NCBI RefSeq assembly: GCF_004297405.1
Contig: NZ_SCVC01000006.1
Span: 496,001 to 560,000 of the forward strand
Direction: 5' to 3'
Origin: Reyranella sp.
GTDB taxonomy: Bacteria > Pseudomonadota > Alphaproteobacteria > Reyranellales > Reyranellaceae
Length of the DNA: 64,000 bases
Shown here: positions 1 through 7,673 of the stretch, piece by piece
How the letters are laid out: each line of letters starts with the position of its first letter
How positions within the stretch are numbered: position 1 is the first letter of the stretch
The notes under the pieces: generated by a model
What the model was told of the DNA's origin: nothing
What the model saw: only the letters and a program-made list of their open reading frames with translations
Database searches by the model: none
Position numbers and translations under genes: made by a program

Positions 1-1
1 C

Positions 2-325
2 CAGAGCCGTTTCTTCGCGCCCAACCACGCTGAGATCCTGCAAGCCCTCTTCGACGTCGCGAAGGAGATCGGCAAGTCGCCGGCTCAGGTGGCGCTGCGT
101 TGGGGCATGGACCAGCCTTTCATGACCAGCGCCATCGTCGGCGCCCGCAATGCTCAGCAGCTCGGCGAAACCCTGGCAGCGGGTGGCTGGCGCCTGCCGG
201 GCGAAGCGCTGGCGAAGCTCGACAAGATTTCCAAGCAGCCGCACCGATACCCTCGAGCGTTCGAAGATCCGATGGTCGAACGCCGCAACGCTGCAATCAA
301 GATGCCGGGCGGCGCCAAGACCTAA
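2..325 (+). CDS. Aldo/keto reductase, C-terminal fragment
   Basis: The reading frame is open from the window edge, so the start lies outside; about 107 C-terminal residues are visible. The stretch SPAQVALRWGMDQPF followed by SAIVGARNAQQL is the usual C-terminal half of the (alpha/beta)8 NADPH-dependent aldo/keto reductase fold, where the conserved serine and arginine of the IVGAR segment contact the 2'-phosphate of NADPH. The frame ends at TAA 323-325. Substrate cannot be deduced from the fragment. It converges with the membrane-protein gene ending at 339. Confidence 0.8.
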   Translation, partial: QSRFFAPNHAEILQALFDVAKEIGKSPAQVALRWGMDQPFMTSAIVGARNAQQLGETLAAGGWRLPGEALAKLDKISKQPHRYPRAFEDPMVERRNAAIKMPGGAKT

Positions 326-338
326 CTTAATCACCTTC

Positions 339-1922
339 TCAACTGCCGGCATAGAATGCCGTGAAGTCGCCGAGCGGGATCTTCTTCCATTCATCGATCG
401 GATAGTCGCGGAAGGACTTGAGCATGACCTCGGCCTTGCCGTCAGTGATGAGCTTGTTCTGCACGATGAAGTAGAGGTGTGGTACGCGCCCCCGGAAGGT
501 GACTTTGGCGAGGTCCTTGGCATCTCCAAAGTCGGCATGATTCGCCATGACGCGGACGTTGCGGACTTCGAGGCCGATCTCGGGGGAGGTGACATAGACG
601 AGCGTCGACGCTCGGTCAGGCGAAGCGACGTCGATCTCCCGAATGAATTTGATGACATCGCTATTGGCCGTCGAATGCCTGAACTCGCGAAGGCCCAACG
701 GATAACGCAGATTGGCCAGGAGGTGGGCCGTCTGGGAAGAAATGCCGTAGGCAATGCTCAGCAGGCCGACCGCAAGGGCGGCCAACCGAGCCGCTCTGTA
801 CGGCAGATCGAGAGCCGTCTGCACGATGCCGATGAACAACAAAAGCGAGACGATCCGGAAGTAGCGTTCTTCCTCGCCGATCATGCCGCCGCGCGCCCTG
901 ATCCAGACCAGCACGAGGCCATAAGAGAGCGCCGTCAGGGTCGCAAAGCGAAGGTACCCGGCATGGCTCGCGCGCAAACGATGCCAGACGAAGTAGAACG
1001 TCACAGTGGCGGGAACAGCCATCGCGACAGCAACCGGGATCGGTGATTGGAAGACGGGGCGGCTCGGATGGGAGAAGATGTAGTTCCCGAGTTCACCGAG
1101 GGAGAGCGAAGCCCCCCAAGTTGAGCTGAACGCGAGCACTGCCATGGCCAACGCATTCGACCAGTCGAATGCGCTTCCGCCAACGGCGCCGCTCCAGCCG
1201 TGCCGGTACCAGGCATAGTAGAAAGCGATGCCGACGATGGTGAGTGTCGTCCCGGCAATGAAGCCCTTGCGTACGGTTTCGCGCCACGCTTCCCATGGCT
1301 TGGGCACCGAAAGCACGGCAGCAAAGATCGCCGCCGCGGACAGAATGATGCCGTTCAATTTAGCAAGGAACATTACCGCTGTTCCGGCGGCGAGGGGCAG
1401 GATCGCATACCAGCGCAAGTCACTGAGTTTCCAGACCAGCAGCAGGAACCAGGGGGCAACTCCGAAGAGCAGCGGCTCACCCCCGACATATATTCCGAAT
1501 GGGAAGGAGAAGTGACGTGTCCCGGCGATGATCGCCAATGCGATGGCAGAGGTTCGCAACGGGAATCCGAACGCCGTGTAGAGCGTCAGCCACCCCCACA
1601 GCCCCAGGACTGAGAAGATCGTTACGACCACGACGATGGCAACACCGAGGCTCAGCCCGGCTTCTTCCAGCAGACCGGGCAGCAGGTATTGGCCTGGCGA
1701 CCAGGCGGCCATGAACGTGCCGGTTACTTTCGACAAATCTCGGGCGTCCGGCTCGGCCATCTCGTTGACGGGCCGCTCGTGCCGCGCATCCCACACGAGC
1801 AGACCAAAGCCGCTGTCAGACCAGACGACCGGCTTCACCCAGGCATTGAGCGTCGCGTAGGCGAAGACGATCGAAGCGATGAAGACAGCGCAGAAAGCCG
1901 GGACAGAGAGAACGGATCTCAA
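339..1922 (-). CDS. Polytopic membrane protein, possible GT-C-type glycosyltransferase
   Basis: A 527-residue protein with about ten hydrophobic segments spread over the first 400 residues and a soluble C-terminal part. The layout (acidic first extracytoplasmic loop with VWSDSGFGLLVWD, many helices, short periplasmic tail) resembles dolichyl-phosphate-mannose-type GT-C transferases, but I see no diagnostic motif, so the function is inference. The start is TTG at 1922, and it overlaps the stop of the upstream secreted-protein gene by 4 bases (TTGA), which implies translational coupling. It is the last gene of the run that starts with the DUF350 and ligase genes. Confidence 0.6.
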   Translation of the reverse strand: MRSVLSVPAFCAVFIASIVFAYATLNAWVKPVVWSDSGFGLLVWDARHERPVNEMAEPDARDLSKVTGTFMAAWSPGQYLLPGLLEEAGLSLGVAIVVVVTIFSVLGLWGWLTLYTAFGFPLRTSAIALAIIAGTRHFSFPFGIYVGGEPLLFGVAPWFLLLVWKLSDLRWYAILPLAAGTAVMFLAKLNGIILSAAAIFAAVLSVPKPWEAWRETVRKGFIAGTTLTIVGIAFYYAWYRHGWSGAVGGSAFDWSNALAMAVLAFSSTWGASLSLGELGNYIFSHPSRPVFQSPIPVAVAMAVPATVTFYFVWHRLRASHAGYLRFATLTALSYGLVLVWIRARGGMIGEEERYFRIVSLLLFIGIVQTALDLPYRAARLAALAVGLLSIAYGISSQTAHLLANLRYPLGLREFRHSTANSDVIKFIREIDVASPDRASTLVYVTSPEIGLEVRNVRVMANHADFGDAKDLAKVTFRGRVPHLYFIVQNKLITDGKAEVMLKSFRDYPIDEWKKIPLGDFTAFYAGS

Positions 1923-3238
1923 GGGGAAGGCGACACGATCGACAGTCGGCCGTCACGAAGGTCGCAACGGTCGATTTTCTTCGTCGGGCTTTCATCGTAG
2001 AGCTGGACGATGCTCGGCACGTAGAGCGGCCGATTGTTGATGATGCCTGTCGTCGAGACCAGGCGCGTTTGGTTGCCCGCTTCGGCCTGCGAGTAGACAA
2101 GGGCCACGCCGTTCAGCAGGGCATAGTCGTCGGTCCAATCGAGGCGCAGCACAGTCACAGACCGGCCGTCAGCATCGCGTGCCGACCAGCGCTGCGCGGA
2201 GGGCAGGGGCACTGCCTTGCCAACTCCACGATGAACGCGACCGTCGAGATCGATGCCGATTTGCTGGAGCTGGTTCAGCGGCAGGCTGGTGCGGGCATAT
2301 TCCCTGTTCTGGCCGATCCACAGCTCGACATGTGGGAGATTGATCCAGGAGCTATTGGCCGTCGCGGGCTGGGACGCGGCTAAGGGGTCGTAGACCTGGA
2401 TCAGCAGGGACTTCAGCCCGACCGCCATTGCCTTGATCTCGGCCACCTGGTCGGTGGGCGCCGGCTTGCCGTAGACGATGAAACCATTGGCGCCGGCGGT
2501 CGTCATCGTTGCTACGCAATTGCCGATCGCAGTGCCGGTCGGGATCTTCGGGTCGTCGCCCAGCACCGGACCGACGATGTCGTAAGCGCCAACCACGCCG
2601 GGAGCCAGCTTGGGAGCGAAGGGTGCCGGACCTTTGGGCCAATCAGGGCAACCGATTCCGGGATCAGGGTGGGTCGCGCGATCCTCGGTGATCGACCGAA
2701 CGACCATCGTCTCGTAGTCGAAGTCGGTTTTGGTTCCGCTGGTTTCCGAACTCGTATGATAACTGCACGAACGCTCGCTGAGCGGTCGCCACGGCGAGAG
2801 CGAGTAAGTGACGGTGCCCTCCCACCGCCACGACGAACCACCGGTCTGCCAACGGGCCAGCCGATTGGGGCTTATCGTGACTTCGTCCTCACCGACACCC
2901 GACGAGCCATAGCCGTCGTTGCACAGCTTGAGGATCTGCTTGGGTGGGGAGGTGCCTTCGAGCAGCCAGTATTCGGTGCCGCCGTTCCTATCGCCGTTGC
3001 CGCTACGGCAGCCATCGTCCTGGTCCTCCGGCTTGTCGGCGAGGCCGAGGCTCACTGCCGCGACACTGAGCGGCGTGCCCGCGGGAGACTTTCCAGCATC
3101 GTAGGTCTTGGCGATCTTGCAGGTGGTCCGTGCTTGGCAGATCGCGGCGGTTTGGGATGCGTCGGGAGCTGCCTGAACCGCGAGTGGCAGGGCGAGCAGG
3201 GCTGTCGACAGCAAAAGGATACGCATTGCGATTGTCAT
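1919..3238 (-). CDS. Secreted protein of unknown function
   Basis: The 439-residue product begins with a clear Sec signal peptide (residues 1 to about 23, a hydrophobic LLLSTALLALPLAVQA core with cleavage after A-x-A). The mature part is rich in Cys pairs (CQARTTC, CRSGNG, CSYHTSS), suggesting disulfides in the periplasm or outside the cell. I recognise no family. Its ATG overlaps the TauD-like gene stop by 4 bases and its own stop overlaps the next start, so it sits inside a coupled operon with a dioxygenase and a membrane protein. A periplasmic partner of that pathway is a reasonable inference. Confidence 0.6.
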   Translation of the reverse strand: MTIAMRILLLSTALLALPLAVQAAPDASQTAAICQARTTCKIAKTYDAGKSPAGTPLSVAAVSLGLADKPEDQDDGCRSGNGDRNGGTEYWLLEGTSPPKQILKLCNDGYGSSGVGEDEVTISPNRLARWQTGGSSWRWEGTVTYSLSPWRPLSERSCSYHTSSETSGTKTDFDYETMVVRSITEDRATHPDPGIGCPDWPKGPAPFAPKLAPGVVGAYDIVGPVLGDDPKIPTGTAIGNCVATMTTAGANGFIVYGKPAPTDQVAEIKAMAVGLKSLLIQVYDPLAASQPATANSSWINLPHVELWIGQNREYARTSLPLNQLQQIGIDLDGRVHRGVGKAVPLPSAQRWSARDADGRSVTVLRLDWTDDYALLNGVALVYSQAEAGNQTRLVSTTGIINNRPLYVPSIVQLYDESPTKKIDRCDLRDGRLSIVSPSP

Positions 3239-4113
3239 CCCGCGAGCACGGCCTCGCCGACGATCTGCGTACGATGCATCAGCCGTCGCAGACTCTCGTC
3301 GAAGGCATCACGTCGATGCATGACGCAACGATTGTCCCAAAGGACGAGATCGCCGGCGCGCCATTTCTGATACCAGGCAAAGCGTTCCTGTGTGGCATGC
3401 GCCCACACCGCGTCGAGCAGGGCCTCGCTCTCCTCGACGGGCAATCCATGGATATAGGCGCCGGGACGGCGGCCCAGGAACAGCGCCTTGCGCTTCGTAA
3501 CCGGATGCAGGCGGACGAGCGGATGCACGGCGCCCGGCGTCTGGCGCACGTCGAGCGTGCGCTGAAAGCCGCGACGTAATTCACCGGCCGAGTTGCGGCT
3601 GGAATCGTGGATGCAGGTCTTGCCGTCGATCGCGCGCTTGAGATCGTCCGGCAGGGTCTCATAAGCCGCGTACATGTTGAGAAAGCCGGTATTACCGCCA
3701 CCGGGGGGCACTTCGAGCGCGTAGAGTAGCGACGCACGCGGCGGCAGTGGATTGTAGGACATGTCGGTGTGCCAGACGAGTTCGTAGCTGCCGAGACTGC
3801 CGACGGCCTTGCCGTCCTTCTTGACGCTCGAGATCACGGCGACCCAGTCGCGTGCATCGGCGACGACATCGGAGTCGGCGCGGTCGAGGCTTGCGGCGGC
3901 GATCGGCACACGATCGAGTTCACCGAAGCGGGCACTGAAGGCCATCAGGATGCGATCATCGATCTTCTGACCGGAAAAGCGCAGCACGAGATGCTGGGCC
4001 CAGGCCTCGGCGATGCGGCCGAAGGTAGTGTCGTTCATCGCACTCGAAAGATCGACGCCATGGATATCGGCGGCAAGGGTTGCGCCAGTCGGTTGGATCC
4101 AGAGTTCACTCAT
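3235..4113 (-). CDS. TauD/TfdA-family Fe(II)/2-oxoglutarate dioxygenase
   Basis: 292 residues once the start is placed at ATG 4113; a longer upstream frame exists but only reads the ligase gene out of frame. The metal facial triad is visible as WHTDMS (HxD) in the first half and the distal His in MHRRDAFDES, with the 2-oxoglutarate-binding Arg in the following RRLMHRTQ. TauD-family enzymes hydroxylate small molecules such as taurine, herbicide ethers, amino acids or betaines in the cytoplasm; the substrate here is unknown. The start overlaps the stop of the glutathionylspermidine-synthase-like gene (4110-4113), so the dioxygenase probably acts on a product of that ligase or on a linked polyamine or peptide. 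Confidence 0.82.
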   Translation of the reverse strand: MSELWIQPTGATLAADIHGVDLSSAMNDTTFGRIAEAWAQHLVLRFSGQKIDDRILMAFSARFGELDRVPIAAASLDRADSDVVADARDWVAVISSVKKDGKAVGSLGSYELVWHTDMSYNPLPPRASLLYALEVPPGGGNTGFLNMYAAYETLPDDLKRAIDGKTCIHDSSRNSAGELRRGFQRTLDVRQTPGAVHPLVRLHPVTKRKALFLGRRPGAYIHGLPVEESEALLDAVWAHATQERFAWYQKWRAGDLVLWDNRCVMHRRDAFDESLRRLMHRTQIVGEAVLAG

Positions 4114-5255
4114 ACGCCACCTGCAGGATCGAAATAGTGCGGCACGAAACGGCTGTTGTTGTGCGTGATGCGGCGCTCGTCCTCGCGCATACCGATACCC
4201 GCGGCCTTGCCATCGATCACCCAGGAGCCGACCAGGGCATGGTTGCCGTCGAACACCGGCAAAGGCTCGTAGGCCTGCCAGACAAAGCCCTCGGTGCCGT
4301 AGTTGCCACCAGCGGTGTCGAAGACACCGGGACCGACGACCGTGACGTTGTGGCCCTCGCGGCCGAAGATCGGCTTCTTCACGAAGGCGCGGCCGAGATC
4401 GGGATGCTCGCTGTCGAAAGCTGGCAGAAGGTTGCGATGGTTGGGAAAGCCCTCCCACAGAAGCGGCAGCAGCATCTTGTTGCTGAGGATCATCTTCCAC
4501 GCCGGTTCGAGGAAGGCCGTCGTATCGGTGAGCACATGGATGCCGAACTCCTCGCGCACCATCCATTCCCAGGGATAGAGCTTGCTCATCACCTGGATCG
4601 GCATCTCGTCGGGATCGGTGAAGCGGCGACCATTCCAGCCGATCTGGGCGACACTGATCGGCTTGCCGGCGAGGCCGGCTTGCAGGGCGGTGTCGCGGAG
4701 ATACTCGGAGGTCGCGAGATCCTCGGGATGGTCCTCGAAGCGCGCAAAGTGGACGAGCCCTTCCGGCGGCAGGCGCGCCAGGATTGCACGCCAGGCCTCG
4801 ATCAGCTTTTCGTGGATCGAGTTGAACTGGTCAGCGTCGGGCTTGGCGTCCTTCAGCCAATACCACTGCACGACGGCGGCTTCGTAGAGCGCGGTCGGGG
4901 TGTCGGCGTTGTACTCCAGAAGCTTCGGCGGATTCCTGCCGTCGTAGGCGAGATCGAAGCGGCCGACGAGCGTCGGGTCGGACCGGCGCCATACGCGTTC
5001 GATGTAGTCGCCCCAGACAGGTGGGATGCGCATGCGTTCCCACAGCTTGTTCGCGATCACATACTCGACGGCCTTGAGGCAGATTCCATGCAGCTCCTCG
5101 GTCGTGGCTTCGAGCTCGTCGATCTGGTCCGACGTGAAGGCGTAACACGCCTGCTCGGTCCAATAGGCTTTGCTATCGAGGACGTAGAAGTCGAACCCGA
5201 GCTGTTCGAGCTTCTGCTGCCAGCCCGGCCGTGGCGAAATGCTTTCGCGACGCAT
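4110..5255 (-). CDS. Glutathionylspermidine synthase-like ATP-dependent ligase (YgiC/YjfC type)
   Basis: 381 residues matching the synthetase half of GspSA: pre-ATP-grasp region with YNADTPTALYEAAVVQWYW, then KPIFGREGHNVTVV with the ATP-grasp lysine and GREG loop, and a C-terminal GSWVIDGKAAGIGMRED segment. The amidase domain of E. coli Gss is absent, as in YgiC and YjfC, whose real substrates are uncertain. The neighbours downstream of SDR (a DUF350 protein and a small membrane protein) repeat the yjfL-yjfM-yjfC arrangement of enterobacteria. It forms an amide bond at ATP expense; glutathione and spermidine as substrates are not proven. Confidence 0.82.
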   Translation of the reverse strand: MRRESISPRPGWQQKLEQLGFDFYVLDSKAYWTEQACYAFTSDQIDELEATTEELHGICLKAVEYVIANKLWERMRIPPVWGDYIERVWRRSDPTLVGRFDLAYDGRNPPKLLEYNADTPTALYEAAVVQWYWLKDAKPDADQFNSIHEKLIEAWRAILARLPPEGLVHFARFEDHPEDLATSEYLRDTALQAGLAGKPISVAQIGWNGRRFTDPDEMPIQVMSKLYPWEWMVREEFGIHVLTDTTAFLEPAWKMILSNKMLLPLLWEGFPNHRNLLPAFDSEHPDLGRAFVKKPIFGREGHNVTVVGPGVFDTAGGNYGTEGFVWQAYEPLPVFDGNHALVGSWVIDGKAAGIGMREDERRITHNNSRFVPHYFDPAGGV

Positions 5256-5257
5256 GC

Positions 5258-5611
5258 CTAACTCGAGCCGGACGAGCCGCCGCTCGATCCTGTGCTGCCG
5301 AAACCGCCGCGCTGGCTCTGGCTGGGAGCCGGCGTCGCCTTGGGGGCGTCAGGCGTGGTGGCACCTGGCGAGGTCGCGGTGCCGCCGGGACGCGTCGTGG
5401 TCGCCGTGCTTCCTGGCGTCTGCGGCCCGGAGACGGCGGGCCCGCGAAAGAACGGGTTCGGCAGGAACCAGAGGTAGGGCAGCGCACCGAGACCAGCGCC
5501 GACACCCGGCGCGCAAGAATAGAGGAGTGCCGCGCCGGCGACGCCCATCAGCACGAGCTTTACGCCACGTGACATACGGGAGTTGGGGGGTGGGGTGCTG
5601 GGCGAAGGCAT
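5258..5611 (-). CDS. Small membrane-anchored protein with disordered Pro/Ser/Gly tail
   Basis: 117 residues: one hydrophobic helix (about residues 18-33, VKLVLMGVAGAALLYSC) and a low-complexity C-terminal half rich in Thr, Pro, Gly and Ser. It occupies the place of the DUF1190-type gene (yjfM) found between DUF350 and the ligase in other bacteria, but the sequence is shorter and I see no DUF1190 motif. It lies 9 bases after the DUF350 gene and 2 bases before the ligase start. Function unknown. Confidence 0.6.
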   Translation of the reverse strand: MPSPSTPPPNSRMSRGVKLVLMGVAGAALLYSCAPGVGAGLGALPYLWFLPNPFFRGPAVSGPQTPGSTATTTRPGGTATSPGATTPDAPKATPAPSQSQRGGFGSTGSSGGSSGSS

Positions 5612-5620
5612 TGGGCGACC

Positions 5621-6031
5621 TCAGCTCGTGAGGCAGGCAGCGTTGATCAAGCCGAAGCAGGCGGCAAATCCACCGGCTGTGATGCCGGCTGACGCTTGGT
5701 TGGACTCGATCGCCATCTTGAGCTGGGGGAGCATCAGGCGCATGCCGATATGCACGATCAGCTGCACGACGAGAGCGACCAACGCCCAGAGCACGAGGTC
5801 GGTCAGGCTGACGGATTGGGCGATGGTGTTGGCCAGCGGCAGGCAGAAGCCCAGCAGGGCACCGACCAGTGCCGTTGCGGCGGCCGAGTTGCCGGCCCGG
5901 ATCAACGTGAATTCCCGCCACGGCGTGATCAGTGTGTAGACGAACAGGAACAGGCCAATCAGGCCGAAGCCGACGACGACGTAGCGGACGAAGTTGGGGA
6001 AGGCCGCGACCAGCCACTGGAATTCAGGCAT
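5621..6031 (-). CDS. DUF350-family inner membrane protein (YjfL-like)
   Basis: 136 residues with four hydrophobic helices, the expected size and topology of DUF350. The NSAAATALVGALLGFCLPLAN segment is the conserved polar-in-membrane stretch of this family. DUF350 genes repeatedly travel with YjfC/YgiC-type ligases; the role is unknown, possibly transport or membrane association of the ligase product. It starts 18 bases after the SDR gene, so co-transcription with the enoyl-CoA hydratase and SDR genes is possible. Confidence 0.8.
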   Translation of the reverse strand: MPEFQWLVAAFPNFVRYVVVGFGLIGLFLFVYTLITPWREFTLIRAGNSAAATALVGALLGFCLPLANTIAQSVSLTDLVLWALVALVVQLIVHIGMRLMLPQLKMAIESNQASAGITAGGFAACFGLINAACLTS

Positions 6032-6049
6032 GTCGCGACTTTCCGCCGG

Positions 6050-6802
6050 TCAGCCGTGCATGGTCAAGCCGCCGGACACGCTGATCGTCTGCCCGGTGAT
6101 GAAAGCGGCATCGTCGCTGGCCAGGAAGCACACCGCACCAGGAATATCCTCAGGCTGGCCGACCCTTTTCATCGGAATGGCTCCAACCAGGGCCGCACGC
6201 ACCTTCTGGCCACGTTCGTCGTCGCCAGCGACGGCCGCCAGCAACGGCGTATCCGTGGGGCCGGGGCACACGGCGTTGAGCGTAATGCCCTTGCGCGCCA
6301 CTTCGCGCGCAACTGTCTTGGTGAAGGCGATGATGCCGCCCTTGCAGGCTGAATAGACGGCTTCCTGGGACGAGCCGACACGCCCAGCGTCCGAGGCGAT
6401 GTTGACGATGCGGCCACTGCCGCGCGCCACCATGCCCTTCAGCACGAAGTGGCTCATGTTGAGCGGTCCGCGGAGATTGATGGCGATGAGCTGGTCCCAC
6501 AGGTCGGGTGTCGTATCGACGAAATTGGCGAACCGATCCCAGCCGGCATTGTTCACCAGAATATCGGTCGGGCCCACTTCACGCTCGAACTGCAGGATGG
6601 CGCTGCCCACGGCATCGTAGTCCGAGATATCGACGCCGGAAGCGAATCCCTTGACCTCGGCGGCGACCTTGTTGGCGCCGTCGAGGTTGCGGTCGAACAC
6701 GCCGACCTTCGCACCATAGGAGGCGAAGCGCCGACAGATCGCGCTGCCGATCGCACCGCCACCACCGGTGACGATGACACTCTTGCCGTTCAATCCGCGC
6801 AT
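6050..6802 (-). CDS. SDR-family dehydrogenase, BadH-like (2-hydroxycyclohexanecarboxyl-CoA dehydrogenase type)
   Basis: 250 residues with the full short-chain dehydrogenase signature: GGGGAIGSAI nucleotide loop (residues 13-22), NNAGW after strand 4, catalytic Ser in NIASDAGRVGSS, YSACKGG (Tyr/Lys pair) and CPGPTDTPLL. The NNAGWD, SDAGRVGSS and ISVSGGLTM(H/N)G features are those I recall from BadH of anaerobic benzoate and cyclohexanecarboxylate degradation in Rhodopseudomonas. The adjacent enoyl-CoA hydratase (10 bases upstream) supports a CoA-ester beta-oxidation step. NAD(H) is the likely cofactor. The true substrate is inferred only. Confidence 0.8.
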   Translation of the reverse strand: MRGLNGKSVIVTGGGGAIGSAICRRFASYGAKVGVFDRNLDGANKVAAEVKGFASGVDISDYDAVGSAILQFEREVGPTDILVNNAGWDRFANFVDTTPDLWDQLIAINLRGPLNMSHFVLKGMVARGSGRIVNIASDAGRVGSSQEAVYSACKGGIIAFTKTVAREVARKGITLNAVCPGPTDTPLLAAVAGDDERGQKVRAALVGAIPMKRVGQPEDIPGAVCFLASDDAAFITGQTISVSGGLTMHG

Positions 6803-6812
6803 GGTCTGCTCC

Positions 6813-7625
6813 TCAGAGGGGCGAGTAGGGATCGAACTTGGGCTTGCGCTTCTCGAGATGCGAAGCGAGCCCTTCCTTTACCTCCGGACCGAGGAAGCCG
6901 AGCATTTCCAGTCCAAGCGACGTGTCGAAGGTCGGGCCCATCATGCGCAGCCAGTTGTTCAGTGCGTACTTCGTGAAGCGGATGGAAGTTTGTGCACCCT
7001 CAGCGAGCTTGGTCGCGACTTCGAGTCCCTTGGCTTCGAGCTGGTCGTCTTCGACACAGAGGGAGACGAGGCCAATGCGTTCGGCTTCCTCGCCATCGAC
7101 CGCCTCACAAAGCAGTAGATAGTACTTCGCCTTGGCCATGCCGCAGAGCAGCGGCCAGACGATGCAGGCGTGGTCGCCGGCGGCGACGCCGAGCCGCGTG
7201 TGTCCGTCGATGATCTTGGCCTTCTTCGAGGCGATCGACACGTCCGCCAGGATGCCGGCAACGAGGCCGGCGCCGACGGCGGGGCCGCGCATGGTGCTGA
7301 CGATCGGCTTGGAGCAGTTGATAACGTTGTAGACGATGTCGCGAGCTTCCTTCCACGTGCGGAGCAGCGCGTTGTAGTCGGTTATGTTTTTTTCGATGAT
7401 GTCGAAATCACCGCCGGCCGAGAACACCTTGCCGCCTGCGCCCTGAATGATGACGCAGTTGACCGTGTCATCGCCGTCGATATCGCGCCATACGTCGACC
7501 AGCTCGCGATGCATGATCGCGTCCGTGGCGTTGTATTTCTCCGGCCGGTTCATCGTGACACGCAGCACCTTGGGGTGCGGACGATCGAACAGCAGGCGCT
7601 GGTATCTCTTTTGCCAATCGGACAT
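6813..7625 (-). CDS. Enoyl-CoA hydratase/isomerase family protein
   Basis: 270 residues of crotonase fold. [11 protein letters not shown] opens the domain, [14 protein letters not shown] forms the first oxyanion-hole loop, [10 protein letters not shown] the second, followed by [12 protein letters not shown]. The crotonase glutamates at the usual hydratase positions are not obvious ([15 protein letters not shown]), so hydratase, isomerase or hydrolase activity remains open. It precedes the BadH-like SDR in the same direction. The Shine-Dalgarno GGAGGAG lies inside a perfect 8-bp hairpin (see separate entry), which may restrict translation. Confidence 0.8.
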   Translation of the reverse strand: MSDWQKRYQRLLFDRPHPKVLRVTMNRPEKYNATDAIMHRELVDVWRDIDGDDTVNCVIIQGAGGKVFSAGGDFDIIEKNITDYNALLRTWKEARDIVYNVINCSKPIVSTMRGPAVGAGLVAGILADVSIASKKAKIIDGHTRLGVAAGDHACIVWPLLCGMAKAKYYLLLCEAVDGEEAERIGLVSLCVEDDQLEAKGLEVATKLAEGAQTSIRFTKYALNNWLRMMGPTFDTSLGLEMLGFLGPEVKEGLASHLEKRKPKFDPYSPL

Positions 7626-7630
7626 GAGGT

Positions 7631-7649
7631 CTCCTCCGTTGCGGAGGAG
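7631..7649 (-). promoter_or_regulatory. Hairpin that sequesters the ribosome binding site of the enoyl-CoA hydratase gene
   Basis: CTCCTCCG and CGGAGGAG are perfect complements separated by three bases, directly between the trpE stop (7674) and the ATG at 7625. The 3' arm read on the minus strand contains the GGAGGAG Shine-Dalgarno six bases before the ATG. There is no T-run, so a terminator role is less likely than translational control or transcript stabilisation. Confidence 0.55.
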
Positions 7650-7673
7650 CCTAGCCCGCTTCGTGTCGGCGCC

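Noticed and set aside
4114..4566. N-terminal extension of the TauD-like frame
   Set aside because: The additional 151 codons overlap the ligase gene out of frame, are Arg-rich, and the ATG at 4113 forms a typical ATGA overlap.
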